Part shown: positions 44,029 to 53,218 of the stretch, piece after piece
Position numbering within the stretch: position 1 is the stretch's first letter
How the letters are laid out: each line of letters starts with the position of its first letter
Assembly: GCA_023460315.1 (NCBI GenBank)
Contig: JAEWQO010000096.1
Location: 1-64,000 of the forward strand
Origin: Actinomycetes bacterium
GTDB taxonomy: Bacteria; Actinomycetota; Coriobacteriia; Coriobacteriales; Eggerthellaceae
Length of the DNA stretch: 64,000 nucleotides
Reading direction: 5' to 3'
The notes under the pieces: model-generated
The model's input: only the letters and a program-made list of their open reading frames with translations
The model's database searches: none
What the model was told of the DNA's origin: nothing
Translations under genes and position numbers: made by a program

Positions 44029-45630
44029 TCAGCCCTGGAGCGCGATGGCAGCACCCACAAAATCACGGAACAACGGGTGCGGCCGCGTCGGGCGGCTCTT
44101 GAACTCGGGGTGTCCCTGGCTTGCCACGAACCACGGATGGTCCGCCAACTCCACCATCTCGACCAACCTGCCATTCGGGGAGATGCCCGAAACAACCAGG
44201 CCAGCCTCCTGAAGCCTGTCGCGATAGGCGTTGTTCACCTCGTAGCGATGGCGGTGACGCTCATAGATGACTTCCTCGCCGTAGGCCGCATAGGCTTTTG
44301 TGTCAGGAGAAACCTTGCAGGGATACGCGCCCAGACGCATGGTGCCCCCCTTGTCCTCAACATCCTCCTGCTCGGGCATGAGATCGATGACGGGGAACTC
44401 GGCATCCTCTTCGAACTCGGCGGATGTCGCTCCCGGCATGTTGGCCACGTGACGGGCAAATTCGCAGACAGCCGCCTGCAGGCCCAAGCATATCCCCAGG
44501 AAAGGCACGTTATTCTCACGCGCGTAGCGAGCTGCCGCAATCTTGCCTTCAAAGGCGCGCTGCCCGAACCCGCCGGGTATCAAGATGCCGTCCATGTCCT
44601 TCAGCATCTCGGACGCGTTGCCATCGTTCAGCTCCTCACCGTCAACCAGGTTCACGTTCACGTGGCAACCGTGATGCACGCCCGCATGGCACAGCGCCTC
44701 GATGACCGACAAATAGGCGTCGGGCAGGCTCACGTATTTGCCCACGATGGCGATGTCTGCCTGCCGGTCGCAGTTGTCCGCCGCGGCCAAGAAGGAACGC
44801 ATGGGTGAAAGATCGATGTCGCGGGATTCCAGATTGAGACGATCAAGCACCTTCACGTCGAATCCTTGGTCATACAAACCGATGGGAACCTCGTAGATGG
44901 AGGAGGCGTCGGTGCACGCCAACACTTCCTCGGGACGCACGTCGCAAAACAGCGCAATCTTCTCGCGCACCTTGTCCGATATCTCGTGGTCGCTGCGGCA
45001 GACGATGAAATCGGGCTGCACGCCGATGGAGCGCAGCTCCTTCACCGAATGCTGCGTGGGCTTGGTCTTTACCTCGTGAGCTGCGGCAATGTAGGGAACG
45101 AGGGTCACGTGCACGAACAGCACGTCGCCCAAGGGCTTTTCTTTCTTGAACTGGCGCGCCGCCTCGATGAAAGGGAGGGACTCGATGTCGCCGATGGTGC
45201 CGCCGATCTCCGAAATGACGATGTCGGCGTTCGACTGTTCGGCAATGCGACGCAGACGCGCTTTGATGGCCTCAGTCACATGGGGAATGACCTGAACGGT
45301 GCCGCCGAGGAAATCCCCCCGGCGCTCGCGCGCAATCAATCCCTGATAGATGGATCCTTGGGTGAAATTCGATTCGCGAGAGAGGTTCTCGTCGATGAAC
45401 CGCTCGTAATGCCCCAAGTCGAGATCGCCCTCATGGCCGTCGTCGGTCACGAACACCTCGCCGTGTTGGAAGGGCGACATCGTACCCGGATCAACGTTGA
45501 GGTAGGGGTCCATCTTCTGCATGGTCACCTTATATCCGCGCGCCTTGAGCAGATGCCCGAGCGACGCTGCGGTGATGCCCTTGCCGAGCGACGAGACAAC
45601 GCCTCCGGTCACGAAAATATGCTTGGCCAT
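44029..45630 (-). CDS. pyrG: CTP synthase
   Basis: Makes CTP from UTP, ATP and glutamine. The 533-residue protein has the N-terminal amidoligase start H-I-F-V-T-G-G-V-V-S-S-L-G-K-G and a C-terminal class I glutaminase domain with G-I-C-L-G-L-Q (catalytic Cys) and a H-P-E-F in the last 30 residues. AAGGAG precedes the ATG at 45630, inside a longer open frame. Confidence 0.96.
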   Translation of the reverse strand: MAKHIFVTGGVVSSLGKGITAASLGHLLKARGYKVTMQKMDPYLNVDPGTMSPFQHGEVFVTDDGHEGDLDLGHYERFIDENLSRESNFTQGSIYQGLIARERRGDFLGGTVQVIPHVTEAIKARLRRIAEQSNADIVISEIGGTIGDIESLPFIEAARQFKKEKPLGDVLFVHVTLVPYIAAAHEVKTKPTQHSVKELRSIGVQPDFIVCRSDHEISDKVREKIALFCDVRPEEVLACTDASSIYEVPIGLYDQGFDVKVLDRLNLESRDIDLSPMRSFLAAADNCDRQADIAIVGKYVSLPDAYLSVIEALCHAGVHHGCHVNVNLVDGEELNDGNASEMLKDMDGILIPGGFGQRAFEGKIAAARYARENNVPFLGICLGLQAAVCEFARHVANMPGATSAEFEEDAEFPVIDLMPEQEDVEDKGGTMRLGAYPCKVSPDTKAYAAYGEEVIYERHRHRYEVNNAYRDRLQEAGLVVSGISPNGRLVEMVELADHPWFVASQGHPEFKSRPTRPHPLFRDFVGAAIALQG

Positions 45631-46054
45631 GGTTCTCCTTCTCATGTGTGTCATATGCTGCGGAGACGAGTCTTTCCTCGACAATAAAAAACGCCCGGAC
45701 AAGCTTCGAAACCGCTCTCCAAACGTTTTTCTATTCTACTAGAAAAACAGCCTTTCTTGCCCGTCGTCTGAGAATTTCACATCTCAGAAACGACGACGTT
45801 TCCCCCACGTTTTCCTTTCGTGTACAGCAAGTTGACCGCACCCAGAATCCAGGCACGCAGCGCAGCGGGCACGAAGAGGGGGAACGTTCACAAGCGGCCT
45901 TCCCACCTGTCCCCAAGAGCTGCATATGGCATTCCCGGGTACGTTTTCTCACGCGCGGGAACCGATGATACACTGATCGCGTACCACCCGGCACAAACAA
46001 GGTGGCGCAAGCGGATGAAGCGGCAACGGCTGCGACAGCTTGGAAGGAAACGCC
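45631..46054. other. Divergent intergenic region between pyrG and the LuxR-type gene
   Basis: About 420 bases that must hold the pyrG promoter (-) and the promoter of the small regulator (+). It is locally AT-richer around 45680-45800, with A- and T-runs. No convincing -35/-10 pair, RNA or reading frame was identified. Confidence 0.4.
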
Positions 46055-46279
46055 ATGATATTGGTAATGGGCACCGACAACGCGCTCACGTTGCGCGAGC
46101 AGCAGATTCTTTACCACATCGCCCGAGGGCTGTCCAACCGCGAGATATCTGCCAAGCTGTCTTTGTCCGAGCAGACCGTGAAGGTCCATCTGGCGAACAT
46201 GCTGGCAAAGACCGAACGCACGAATCGCGCCGCCCTTGTGTCATATGGCTTTGAGCAAGGAATTCTACGCAGTCGATAG
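46055..46279 (+). CDS. Small stand-alone LuxR/GerE-type DNA-binding protein
   Basis: A 74-residue protein that is almost only a LuxR-type helix-turn-helix: L-T-L-R-E-Q-Q-I-L, then G-L-S-N-R-E-I-S-A-K-L, then S-E-Q-T-V-K-V-H-L recognition helix. There is no receiver or sensor domain, as in GerE. AAGGAA precedes the ATG at 46055; a TTG five codons earlier is an alternative. It lies upstream of the heme operon on the same strand, so regulation of that operon is plausible but unproven. Confidence 0.85.
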   Translation: MILVMGTDNALTLREQQILYHIARGLSNREISAKLSLSEQTVKVHLANMLAKTERTNRAALVSYGFEQGILRSR

Positions 46280-46605
46280 GAAGGGACATCCCTTCGCCGT
46301 CCACCAGCCGCCACGGCCCGCCGAAAGGGGCGGAACAGATCCCGGCGCGAGCGACACGCCCCCTTCCGGATTTCCGAACTCCTTGAGCTTGCCGGAATCC
46401 ATTCCCCGGACAGCCAGCCCCCCTCCGAGGCACGAGTTCCCCAACCGCCCGCTCGAACCTTCAGTGCACCTGCGGAAACGCAAAGAATAACCCAAAAGAG
46501 CTATACCCGGAGGCGCGCGCCTCCGGTAGCCTACTTCACAGACGAGGGCCATCACACACGAGTGGGAGTGTGCAGCGGCCTGACAAGACGAGAATTCGAG
46601 GTGTC
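46280..46605. other. Leader region of the heme operon with a 20-bp perfect palindrome
   Basis: No supported reading frame. A perfect 20-bp palindrome (46507-46526) lies 80 bases before hemX. It can form a strong stem in RNA or a symmetrical protein-binding site in DNA. It has no U-run and is too close to hemX to be only the terminator of the small regulator gene. Confidence 0.5.
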
Positions 46606-47451
46606 ATGCCCCTAGTGTTTCTGACCATAGCCAGCGGTGTCCTCTACCTCTGCTCAGCGGCCGTTTGCGCCTATCAGCTGAAGCACAAGACCGGACGATT
46701 TTCGGCCGGCGCGAAGGCAAGTTTCTTTGCCGCGCTGCTCATCCAGTCAATCACCATCGGCATCGCCTCGGCCTCGACGCAAGGAACGTTGCTGCAGGGT
46801 CCCAACGTCCTCATGCTGGCCTCGTGGACCTTGGCCGTGGCGTTCACGTTCTTCGAGATCATCGTCAACAAGCCCTATGGCTACGGAGCGTTCGTCGTGC
46901 CCGTCGTCGCGCTCATGATGATAGTGGCAGAGCTGATGAACGCGTTCGCGGACGGCGCGGTGCTTTACAACCGCGTGTTCCAAGACTGGCCTCTTTTGGT
47001 CGTCCACATCACCTGCTTCTTCATTGCCATCGCCTGTTTCGTCATCAGCGCGGTGGCCTCGGGCATGCTGGTATACCAGAACCATCTGGCCAAGAAGAAG
47101 AGCACAAAATTCCTGACCGTCCGCATGCCCGCGCTGAGCGCGCTCAAGAAGATCGCCACACGGACGGTATGCGTGGGCCTGCCGTTCTTCACGGCAGGCA
47201 TGTTGTTGGGATTCACGCGCTACCTGGTGCTCTGGGGCACCATGGTGGGGGTGGGATGCGAGGGCAGCCTGTGGTACTTGGGACCCCGCATCACCTTGTC
47301 CATCGCCGTGTTTGCGGCATACTGCCTGTACCTGGCATACACCTACCTGATGCCGGGAAAGCTGTCGTCGCGCACGATGTCCTGGCTGTCCATCGCCGCG
47401 GCCATCGCGTCCATCGGACTGGCCGCCCTCTCGTCGACGGCCGTGATGTAG
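46606..47451 (+). CDS. hemX: HemX/CcsA-like membrane protein
   Basis: A 281-residue protein with about eight transmembrane segments, related to the cytochrome c assembly CcsA/HemX family. In Bacillus the hemAXCDBL operon has an equivalent HemX that lowers the level of glutamyl-tRNA reductase. Here it is the first gene of the heme operon, so a control or heme-handling role is likely. GAGG precedes the ATG at 46606. Its stop codon abuts the next start directly. A role in cytochrome c maturation is the alternative. Confidence 0.8.
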   Translation: MPLVFLTIASGVLYLCSAAVCAYQLKHKTGRFSAGAKASFFAALLIQSITIGIASASTQGTLLQGPNVLMLASWTLAVAFTFFEIIVNKPYGYGAFVVPVVALMMIVAELMNAFADGAVLYNRVFQDWPLLVVHITCFFIAIACFVISAVASGMLVYQNHLAKKKSTKFLTVRMPALSALKKIATRTVCVGLPFFTAGMLLGFTRYLVLWGTMVGVGCEGSLWYLGPRITLSIAVFAAYCLYLAYTYLMPGKLSSRTMSWLSIAAAIASIGLAALSSTAVM

Positions 47452-48120
47452 ATGTCCTCCTACGCGAAACGCCGCTATCCCGCTTTCATCAGCCTGGACA
47501 ATCAGCCGGTCGTCGTCATTGGAGCAGGAGCCGTGGCCGAACGCAAGGTTGATTCCCTGCTCTCCTATGGTGCCCGCGTGACGGTCGTTGCACCTCAGGC
47601 AACCCGTCACGTGACGCAGCTGGCTTCAGACGGAAAGGTCTCCTGGTTGGCGCGCGCCTACCGGCCGGGAGACCTCGAGGGTGCCCGTCTGGCCGTGTGC
47701 GCATGCGGCGTGCCTCGTGTCGACGCTCGGGTTCATGCCGAGGCGCACGACTGCAACTGCCTGGTCAACGTCGTCGACGTTCCCGATCTGTGCGACTTCA
47801 TCGTGCCCGCCGTGGTGGACCGGGGACCCTTGCAGATAGCCATATCGACATCAGGAGCAGCCCCCACCGTGGCCCAGCGCATCAAGCGCGAGATAGCGGA
47901 CACCTACGGCAGCTACTGGGAGCGTTACCTGCTCTTGCTCGGAGAGGTGCGCGGCCTGGTCATGGCGCGCGTGCCCGGAGGAGAGGATGCCCGGCGGCCG
48001 CTGTTCGAAGCCTGCGCGGCAAGCGACTTGGAAGCGCGTGTCGCGGCAGGCGAAGACCTCACCGCCGAAGCCGTCTACGAGCGCTACCTTGCCCCGCTTA
48101 TCGGGGAGGAGCGGGCATGA
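47452..48120 (+). CDS. sirC: Precorrin-2 dehydrogenase (SirC/Met8-like)
   Basis: Oxidises precorrin-2 to sirohydrochlorin, and in Met8/CysG-type enzymes also inserts iron. The 222-residue protein has the NAD-binding V-V-V-I-G-A-G-A-V-A-E-R-K near residues 19-31, the conserved C-N-C-L-V-N-V-V-D segment and S-T-S-G-A-A-P-T-V-A. No separate chelatase (CbiK/SirB) is encoded here, so this protein may insert iron, or the chelatase is elsewhere. It overlaps hemA by 4 nt. Confidence 0.9.
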   Translation: MSSYAKRRYPAFISLDNQPVVVIGAGAVAERKVDSLLSYGARVTVVAPQATRHVTQLASDGKVSWLARAYRPGDLEGARLAVCACGVPRVDARVHAEAHDCNCLVNVVDVPDLCDFIVPAVVDRGPLQIAISTSGAAPTVAQRIKREIADTYGSYWERYLLLLGEVRGLVMARVPGGEDARRPLFEACAASDLEARVAAGEDLTAEAVYERYLAPLIGEERA

Positions 48121-49391
48121 GCATCGCGTTTGTGGGGCTCAACCATAAGACGGCGTCAGTCACCATGCGAGAGCGGGTGGGCTTCTCTGACACGTGTCTG
48201 CCCGATGCCTTGGCCACCCTCCTTGCATGCGCCGACATCGAGGAAGCCGTCATTCTGTCGACCTGCAACCGCACCGAGATCTATGCCTCGATTCGCGACC
48301 ATGCAAGCGGCTTTGATCTGCTGACGGATTTCATCAGCAGCTACAAAAACGTGAGCGCGCACGAGCTGATTCCCCACCTGTATGCAGGCGACGGTCTCGA
48401 TGCGGCAACCCACCTGTTCAACGTCGTGTGCTCCCTTGATTCACTCGTGTTGGGCGAACAACAGATACTCGGGCAGGTGAGGAAGGCATTTGCCACCGCT
48501 TCGGAAAACGGCGCCACCGGCAAGGTGCTCAACCGCCTGTTTCACCAAGCCCTTGGCGTCGGCAAGGGCGTGCGCTCGGAAACCGACATCAGCAAGAGCC
48601 ACGTGTCCGTGTCCACCGTGGCCGTCGACCTGGCCAAGCGGGTATTCGAAGATTTGGACCGCCGCACGGTGCTCGTGCTGGGTGCCGGCGAGATGGGAAC
48701 GCTCGCAGCACGGTATCTGACCGAGCAGAACGTGGGTTCGGTCATCGTGACCAATCGCACCTACGATCGTGCGCTTGCCGTGGCAAGCGAGCTGGGTGGA
48801 CGGGCCTCACGATTTGATGACCTGGTAGAATGCTTGGGACTGGCCGATATCGTGATCTCGTCCACCTCGGCGTCCCACTATCTCATAACGCCTCAGATAC
48901 TCAAGCGTGCGCCGCGGCGAAAGGGCCGCTCCCTGCTGCTGATAGACATCGCCATGCCCCGCGACATCGATCCCGCCTGCGAACGCCTCGACGATGTGTT
49001 CCTGTATGGAATGGACGACCTGGAAGCAATCGTGCGAGAAAACCAGGTCGGACGAGAGCTGGCGGCGCGGCAAGCTGCCAGCATGGTGGGCGACGAAGTG
49101 CGCGAGTTCGCCGATTGGCTGGAGATATGCGACGCCGCCCCCACCATACAGGCGCTGCGCGAGCGGGCTGAATCAATCAGGGACGCCGAGGTGGCGCGAC
49201 TGATGAAGCATGCAAAGGACCTTGACGAGAAGGATCGGCAAAGCGTTGAGGCCATGGCGAATGCCCTGGTGAACAAGTTGCTCCATGCGCCCATCAAGAC
49301 GCTGCGTGAGCGGGCGGGAACAGCGGACGGGGTTCGCTACGCACGTGCCGTGCGAGACCTGTTCAACCTCGATGAATCGGAGAAACGATGA
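48117..49391 (+). CDS. hemA: Glutamyl-tRNA reductase
   Basis: First enzyme of the C5 pathway: reduces the glutamate on tRNA-Glu to glutamate-1-semialdehyde. The 424-residue protein has the catalytic Cys50 in S-T-C-N-R-T-E, the G-E-Q-Q-I-L-G-Q-V-R motif, the NADPH-binding V-L-G-A-G-E-M-G, and the C-terminal dimerisation helices. The ATG overlaps the sirC stop; the frame is open far upstream, but that is antisense-like shadow. Its substrate tRNA appears to be encoded at the 3' end of the same operon (56537). Confidence 0.96.
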   Translation: MSIAFVGLNHKTASVTMRERVGFSDTCLPDALATLLACADIEEAVILSTCNRTEIYASIRDHASGFDLLTDFISSYKNVSAHELIPHLYAGDGLDAATHLFNVVCSLDSLVLGEQQILGQVRKAFATASENGATGKVLNRLFHQALGVGKGVRSETDISKSHVSVSTVAVDLAKRVFEDLDRRTVLVLGAGEMGTLAARYLTEQNVGSVIVTNRTYDRALAVASELGGRASRFDDLVECLGLADIVISSTSASHYLITPQILKRAPRRKGRSLLLIDIAMPRDIDPACERLDDVFLYGMDDLEAIVRENQVGRELAARQAASMVGDEVREFADWLEICDAAPTIQALRERAESIRDAEVARLMKHAKDLDEKDRQSVEAMANALVNKLLHAPIKTLRERAGTADGVRYARAVRDLFNLDESEKR

Positions 49392-50308
49392 AAGCCAAGC
49401 TGACCGTCGGAACGCGCGGGAGCAAGCTTGCCCTCTGGCAGGCGCATCAGGTGATTGACCTGTTGAGGGCCAGCCACCCCGAACGGGAATTCGACCTCAG
49501 GGTCATCCGCACAAGCGGCGACAGAAACCTTGAGGTCGCCCTATCGCAAGTAGGCGGGAAAGGTCTGTTCACCAAAGAACTTGAGCGCGCCTTGCTCGCG
49601 GGAGAGGTGGATTTGTGCGTGCACTCCATGAAGGATGTGCCCACCGTCTTGCCCGAAGGATTGGCAATAACCGCCATGCTGCCGCGCGCTGACGTGCGCG
49701 ATGCCCTGATTGGATTCGGGGGACTCACGTTTGCCGAGCTGCCCGCCGGATCGCGCGTGGCCACCGGATCAGTGCGACGGACGGCTCAGCTGAACGCGCT
49801 GCGACCCGACCTTGTCTTCTGCGACATTCGCGGCAACGTGGAGACGCGCATTGGAAAAGTGAGGGACGGCATGTTTGATGCCACGGTCCTGGCGGTTGCC
49901 GGAGTGGAGCGCATGTCCTTGGGTTCCTGCATCGCCGAGCGCTTCCCCACCGACGTCATGGTGCCCGCCGTGGGACAGGGAGCCATCGGCATCGAGACGC
50001 GCGAGGATGACGAGGACACCCTTGCGACAATCGCCGCCATCTCCTGCGCCGACACCATGAGGGACGTAGGCGCGGAACGGATCGTCATGCGCGCTCTGGA
50101 GGGAGGCTGCCAAGTGCCCCTTGGCGCCTATGCGCGTGAAGAGGCGGGCACTTACTCCTTCGATGCGTTCGTGAGCTCGCTCGACGGCTCACAAGTCGCA
50201 CAGGTGAGTCTGGCTGGACGCGCCGACGATGCACATGAACTGGCCTTACAGGCCGTGGATGAGCTCCTGTCACAAGGGGCGCTCGCTCTATTGGAGGCCA
50301 TGCGATGA
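49388..50308 (+). CDS. hemC: Porphobilinogen deaminase (hydroxymethylbilane synthase)
   Basis: Polymerises four porphobilinogens to hydroxymethylbilane. The 306-residue protein opens V-G-T-R-G-S-K-L-A-L-W-Q and has H-S-M-K-D-V-P-T and the dipyrromethane cofactor attachment Cys241 in L-E-G-G-C-Q-V-P-L-G. It overlaps hemA and the next gene by 4 nt each. Confidence 0.96.
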   Translation: MKAKLTVGTRGSKLALWQAHQVIDLLRASHPEREFDLRVIRTSGDRNLEVALSQVGGKGLFTKELERALLAGEVDLCVHSMKDVPTVLPEGLAITAMLPRADVRDALIGFGGLTFAELPAGSRVATGSVRRTAQLNALRPDLVFCDIRGNVETRIGKVRDGMFDATVLAVAGVERMSLGSCIAERFPTDVMVPAVGQGAIGIETREDDEDTLATIAAISCADTMRDVGAERIVMRALEGGCQVPLGAYAREEAGTYSFDAFVSSLDGSQVAQVSLAGRADDAHELALQAVDELLSQGALALLEAMR

Positions 50309-51843
50309 GAACAAATCCGGTCTATCTGGTGGGTGCCGGTCCGGGCGATCCCGACCTCATAACCGTGCGCGGCCGCACGGTGCTGGCAGCCGCCGACGTC
50401 GTCGTCTACGACTATCTGGCAAACGATGCCTTGCTGAAGCTTGCGCGCCCGACAGCCCATCTGATATTTGTCGGGAAAAAAGGATTCAGCGAGCATGTGA
50501 CGCAAGCCGAGATCAACGCCTGCCTGATTGAAAAGGCAACCGAAAACGAGCGTGCGGTGATCGTGCGCCTGAAGGGCGGTGACCCCTTCGTGTTCGGCCG
50601 CGGTGGAGAAGAGGCGCTCGCCCTGGCAAACGAGGGCATTCCCTTCGAGGTGATACCGGGCGTGACGGCCGGCGTGGCCTCTCCCGCCTCTGCGGGAATC
50701 CCCGTCACGCACCGGGGCATCGCCAGTTCCGTCACGTTCGTCACGGGACACGAAACGCCCGAGAAGGAGGAAAGCGCCCTCGATTGGCAGCATCTCGCCC
50801 TCGGCGCAGACACGCTCTGCTTCTATATGGGCGTTCGCAACCTGCCCTTGATCACCTCACGCCTGATGGAGGCGGGACGCAAGCCCGAAACTCCCGTGGC
50901 GCTCGTGCGCTGGGGATCGCTTCCCCTGCAAGAGGTGCTCACCTCGACCTTAAGCCGGGCTGCAGAGGACGCACGGGCAGCAGACTTCCAAGCGCCGGCC
51001 ATCATCGTGGTGGGTGACGTCGTGGCCCTGCGCGACAAGCTTGCCTGGTTCGAGCGGCGTCCTCTGCACGGAATGCGCATCGCCGTCACCCGGGCCTCCG
51101 CCCAGGCATCGAACACCGTGGCTCAGCTGGCCGCCGAGGGCGCCGACGTGTTCGAATTTCCCACCATACGCGTGGAGAGCCTCGGCATGACCAAACAGGT
51201 CATGCGGGCGATAGACGAGCTTCCCTCGTATGACTGGGTGCTTTTCACCAGCAGAAACGGTGTCGATTCCTTTTTTGCCGCCCTCGATGCGCGCGGCCTT
51301 GACGCACGGGCCTTCGGCACAGCCCGCATCGCCGCAATCGGACCCGCCACCGGAGCCGCCCTTGAGGAGCGTCATCTGCACGCCGACCTCATGCCCGAGC
51401 GATACGTGGCCGAAGAGGCCGCCGCGGCGCTGATTGCCACCGGCATGGACGGCAAACGGGTGCTCATCCCCCGCGCCGAGGAGGCTCGCGAGGCCCTGCC
51501 GGACCTGCTGCGCGAGGCCGGTGCCTCCCCCGACGTCGTGGCGGTCTACCGCACGGTCAGGGACGACACCGCACAGGCGGACGAATTTGCCGATCGGCTG
51601 CAGAGAGGCGCCCTCGACGCCGTGACGTTCACCTCGTCGTCCACGGTGCGCAACTGCGTCGCGTTGCTGACGCGCGCCTGCGGGTCGGAGAGCAAGGCGT
51701 GCGACCTGCTCAACGGCACGAAACTGTTCTCCATTGGCCCCATCACGTCAGCAACCTTGGCCGAGCGGGGGCTCCGCCTCACCGCCGAAGCGGAAAGATA
51801 CACCATCGACGGCCTGGTGGCCGTTTTGAGAAAGGACCGGTAA
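50305..51843 (+). CDS. cobA-hemD: Fused uroporphyrinogen-III C-methyltransferase and uroporphyrinogen-III synthase
   Basis: A 512-residue two-domain enzyme. The N-terminal part (about 1-245) is the SAM-dependent methyltransferase, with V-G-A-G-P-G-D-P-D-L-I-T, R-L-K-G-G-D-P-F-V-F-G-R-G and V-T-H-R-G. The C-terminal part (about 255-512) is HemD, with V-T-R-A near its start and T-F-T-S-S-S-T-V near its end. Together they cyclise hydroxymethylbilane and make precorrin-2. The fusion is common in Gram-positive anaerobes. Confidence 0.95.
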   Translation: MRTNPVYLVGAGPGDPDLITVRGRTVLAAADVVVYDYLANDALLKLARPTAHLIFVGKKGFSEHVTQAEINACLIEKATENERAVIVRLKGGDPFVFGRGGEEALALANEGIPFEVIPGVTAGVASPASAGIPVTHRGIASSVTFVTGHETPEKEESALDWQHLALGADTLCFYMGVRNLPLITSRLMEAGRKPETPVALVRWGSLPLQEVLTSTLSRAAEDARAADFQAPAIIVVGDVVALRDKLAWFERRPLHGMRIAVTRASAQASNTVAQLAAEGADVFEFPTIRVESLGMTKQVMRAIDELPSYDWVLFTSRNGVDSFFAALDARGLDARAFGTARIAAIGPATGAALEERHLHADLMPERYVAEEAAAALIATGMDGKRVLIPRAEEAREALPDLLREAGASPDVVAVYRTVRDDTAQADEFADRLQRGALDAVTFTSSSTVRNCVALLTRACGSESKACDLLNGTKLFSIGPITSATLAERGLRLTAEAERYTIDGLVAVLRKDR

Positions 51844-51844
51844 G

Positions 51845-53215
51845 ATGATCGGCATCTCCAAGCTGTACTGCGGCGCCGTGGAAGCGTCCGACGTGCTGCG
51901 CTACAACCGCGAATCGAAAAAGTTGCCCAGTGATCTGTTGCAGTTCTCGGCAGACAAGAAGCCCATTGTGGTGTGGAACTGCACGCGCACCTGCAACCTG
52001 AAATGCGTCCATTGCTATGCGGGATCGGATGCCCAACGCTATGACGAGCTTTCCACTGCGGAAGCCAAGTCGCTGATAGATGATCTGGCAGCCTTCGGGG
52101 CACCGGTGCTTCTGTTCAGCGGCGGAGAGCCCTGCCTGAGACACGACCTCGTCGAGCTCATGCGCCATGCCAAGGACAGCGGCATGCGCGTGGTCATCTC
52201 AACCAACGGCACCATGATCACTCCCGCCCTTGCGCGTCAGTTTGCCGACGTCGGCCTGTCTTACGTGGGAGTGTCCTTGGACGGCGGCCGCGCGACCCAC
52301 GATCGGTTCCGCGGCGTGGCGGGAGCCTTTGACCGGTCTCTCGAAGGCATACGCGTCGCCAAGGCAGCGGGCATCAAGGTGGGTCTGCGCATGACTATCA
52401 ACAAGATGAACTGGGAAGACATTAACGACATCTTCGATCTCATGGAAGCGGAAGACATCAATCGAGCCTGCTTCTACCATCTCGTGTACACCGGCCGCGG
52501 AAGCAAGCTCATGAACGAGGACCTGGACCACGAGGAGACCCGTCGCGCCGTGCGTCTGATCATGGACCGCACGCGCGCCTGGTTCGACCGCGGAGGCACG
52601 CCCGAGGTGCTGACGGTCGACAACCACGCCGACGGGCCTTTCGTCTACACCGAGCTGCTGCACGAGGATCCCGCGCGCGCAGCCGAAGTGCTGCAGCTGC
52701 TGCAGTGGAATCGCGGGAACTCCACCGGTGCCGGCATCGCCTCGGTCAGCTGGGACGGAGAGGTGTATGCTGACCAGTTCTGGCGGCATTTCAGCTTTGG
52801 CAATGTGCGCACCCGACCCTTCAGCGAGATATGGACTGACGTGAGCCGCACCACGCCGGCGAGCGAACTCATGTTCCGGCTGAAGGACAAACGGCCGTTT
52901 GTGAAAGGACGATGTGCCCGTTGCCGGTGGCTCGACATCTGCAACGGCAACTTTCGCGTGCGGGCGGAAGCAGCAACGGGAGACCTCTGGGCAAGCGATC
53001 CCGCCTGCTATCTGACCGACGAGGAAATAGGGCTTTCGTCCGAGGATATTCGCGCCGTCGCAGCCGAGGACAAGGCCCGCGCAGAGCGCATGGCCTTCCT
53101 CGACGCGCAGGACGCACCCTATGAGGCCCTGGCAGACATCATGCCGTCGAATGCCGCAGCCCCCTCCGGAGCAACGTGCGTCCCGACCCTGGCCGACACG
53201 AAGAACGAGGCATAG
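51845..53215 (+). CDS. ahbC: 12,18-didecarboxysiroheme deacetylase (AhbC/NirJ1-like)
   Basis: Radical SAM enzyme that removes two acetate side chains to give Fe-coproporphyrin III in the siroheme-dependent heme pathway. The 456-residue protein starts M-I-G-I-S-K-L-Y-C-G, typical of AhbC. The radical SAM cluster motif is C50-x3-C54-x2-C57, with S-G-G-E-P about 35 residues later. The C-terminal auxiliary cluster region has C-A-R-C-x5-C-N-G-N. About 60 extra residues, charged and Ala-rich, extend the C-terminus beyond the usual length. Position beside hemB and ahbAB supports the call. Confidence 0.92.
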   Translation: MIGISKLYCGAVEASDVLRYNRESKKLPSDLLQFSADKKPIVVWNCTRTCNLKCVHCYAGSDAQRYDELSTAEAKSLIDDLAAFGAPVLLFSGGEPCLRHDLVELMRHAKDSGMRVVISTNGTMITPALARQFADVGLSYVGVSLDGGRATHDRFRGVAGAFDRSLEGIRVAKAAGIKVGLRMTINKMNWEDINDIFDLMEAEDINRACFYHLVYTGRGSKLMNEDLDHEETRRAVRLIMDRTRAWFDRGGTPEVLTVDNHADGPFVYTELLHEDPARAAEVLQLLQWNRGNSTGAGIASVSWDGEVYADQFWRHFSFGNVRTRPFSEIWTDVSRTTPASELMFRLKDKRPFVKGRCARCRWLDICNGNFRVRAEAATGDLWASDPACYLTDEEIGLSSEDIRAVAAEDKARAERMAFLDAQDAPYEALADIMPSNAAAPSGATCVPTLADTKNEA

Positions 53216-53218
53216 ACC

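Noticed and set aside
42766..44808. 680-codon open frame on the plus strand
   Set aside because: Runs antisense through xerD and the end of pyrG; composition typical of a GC-rich shadow frame.
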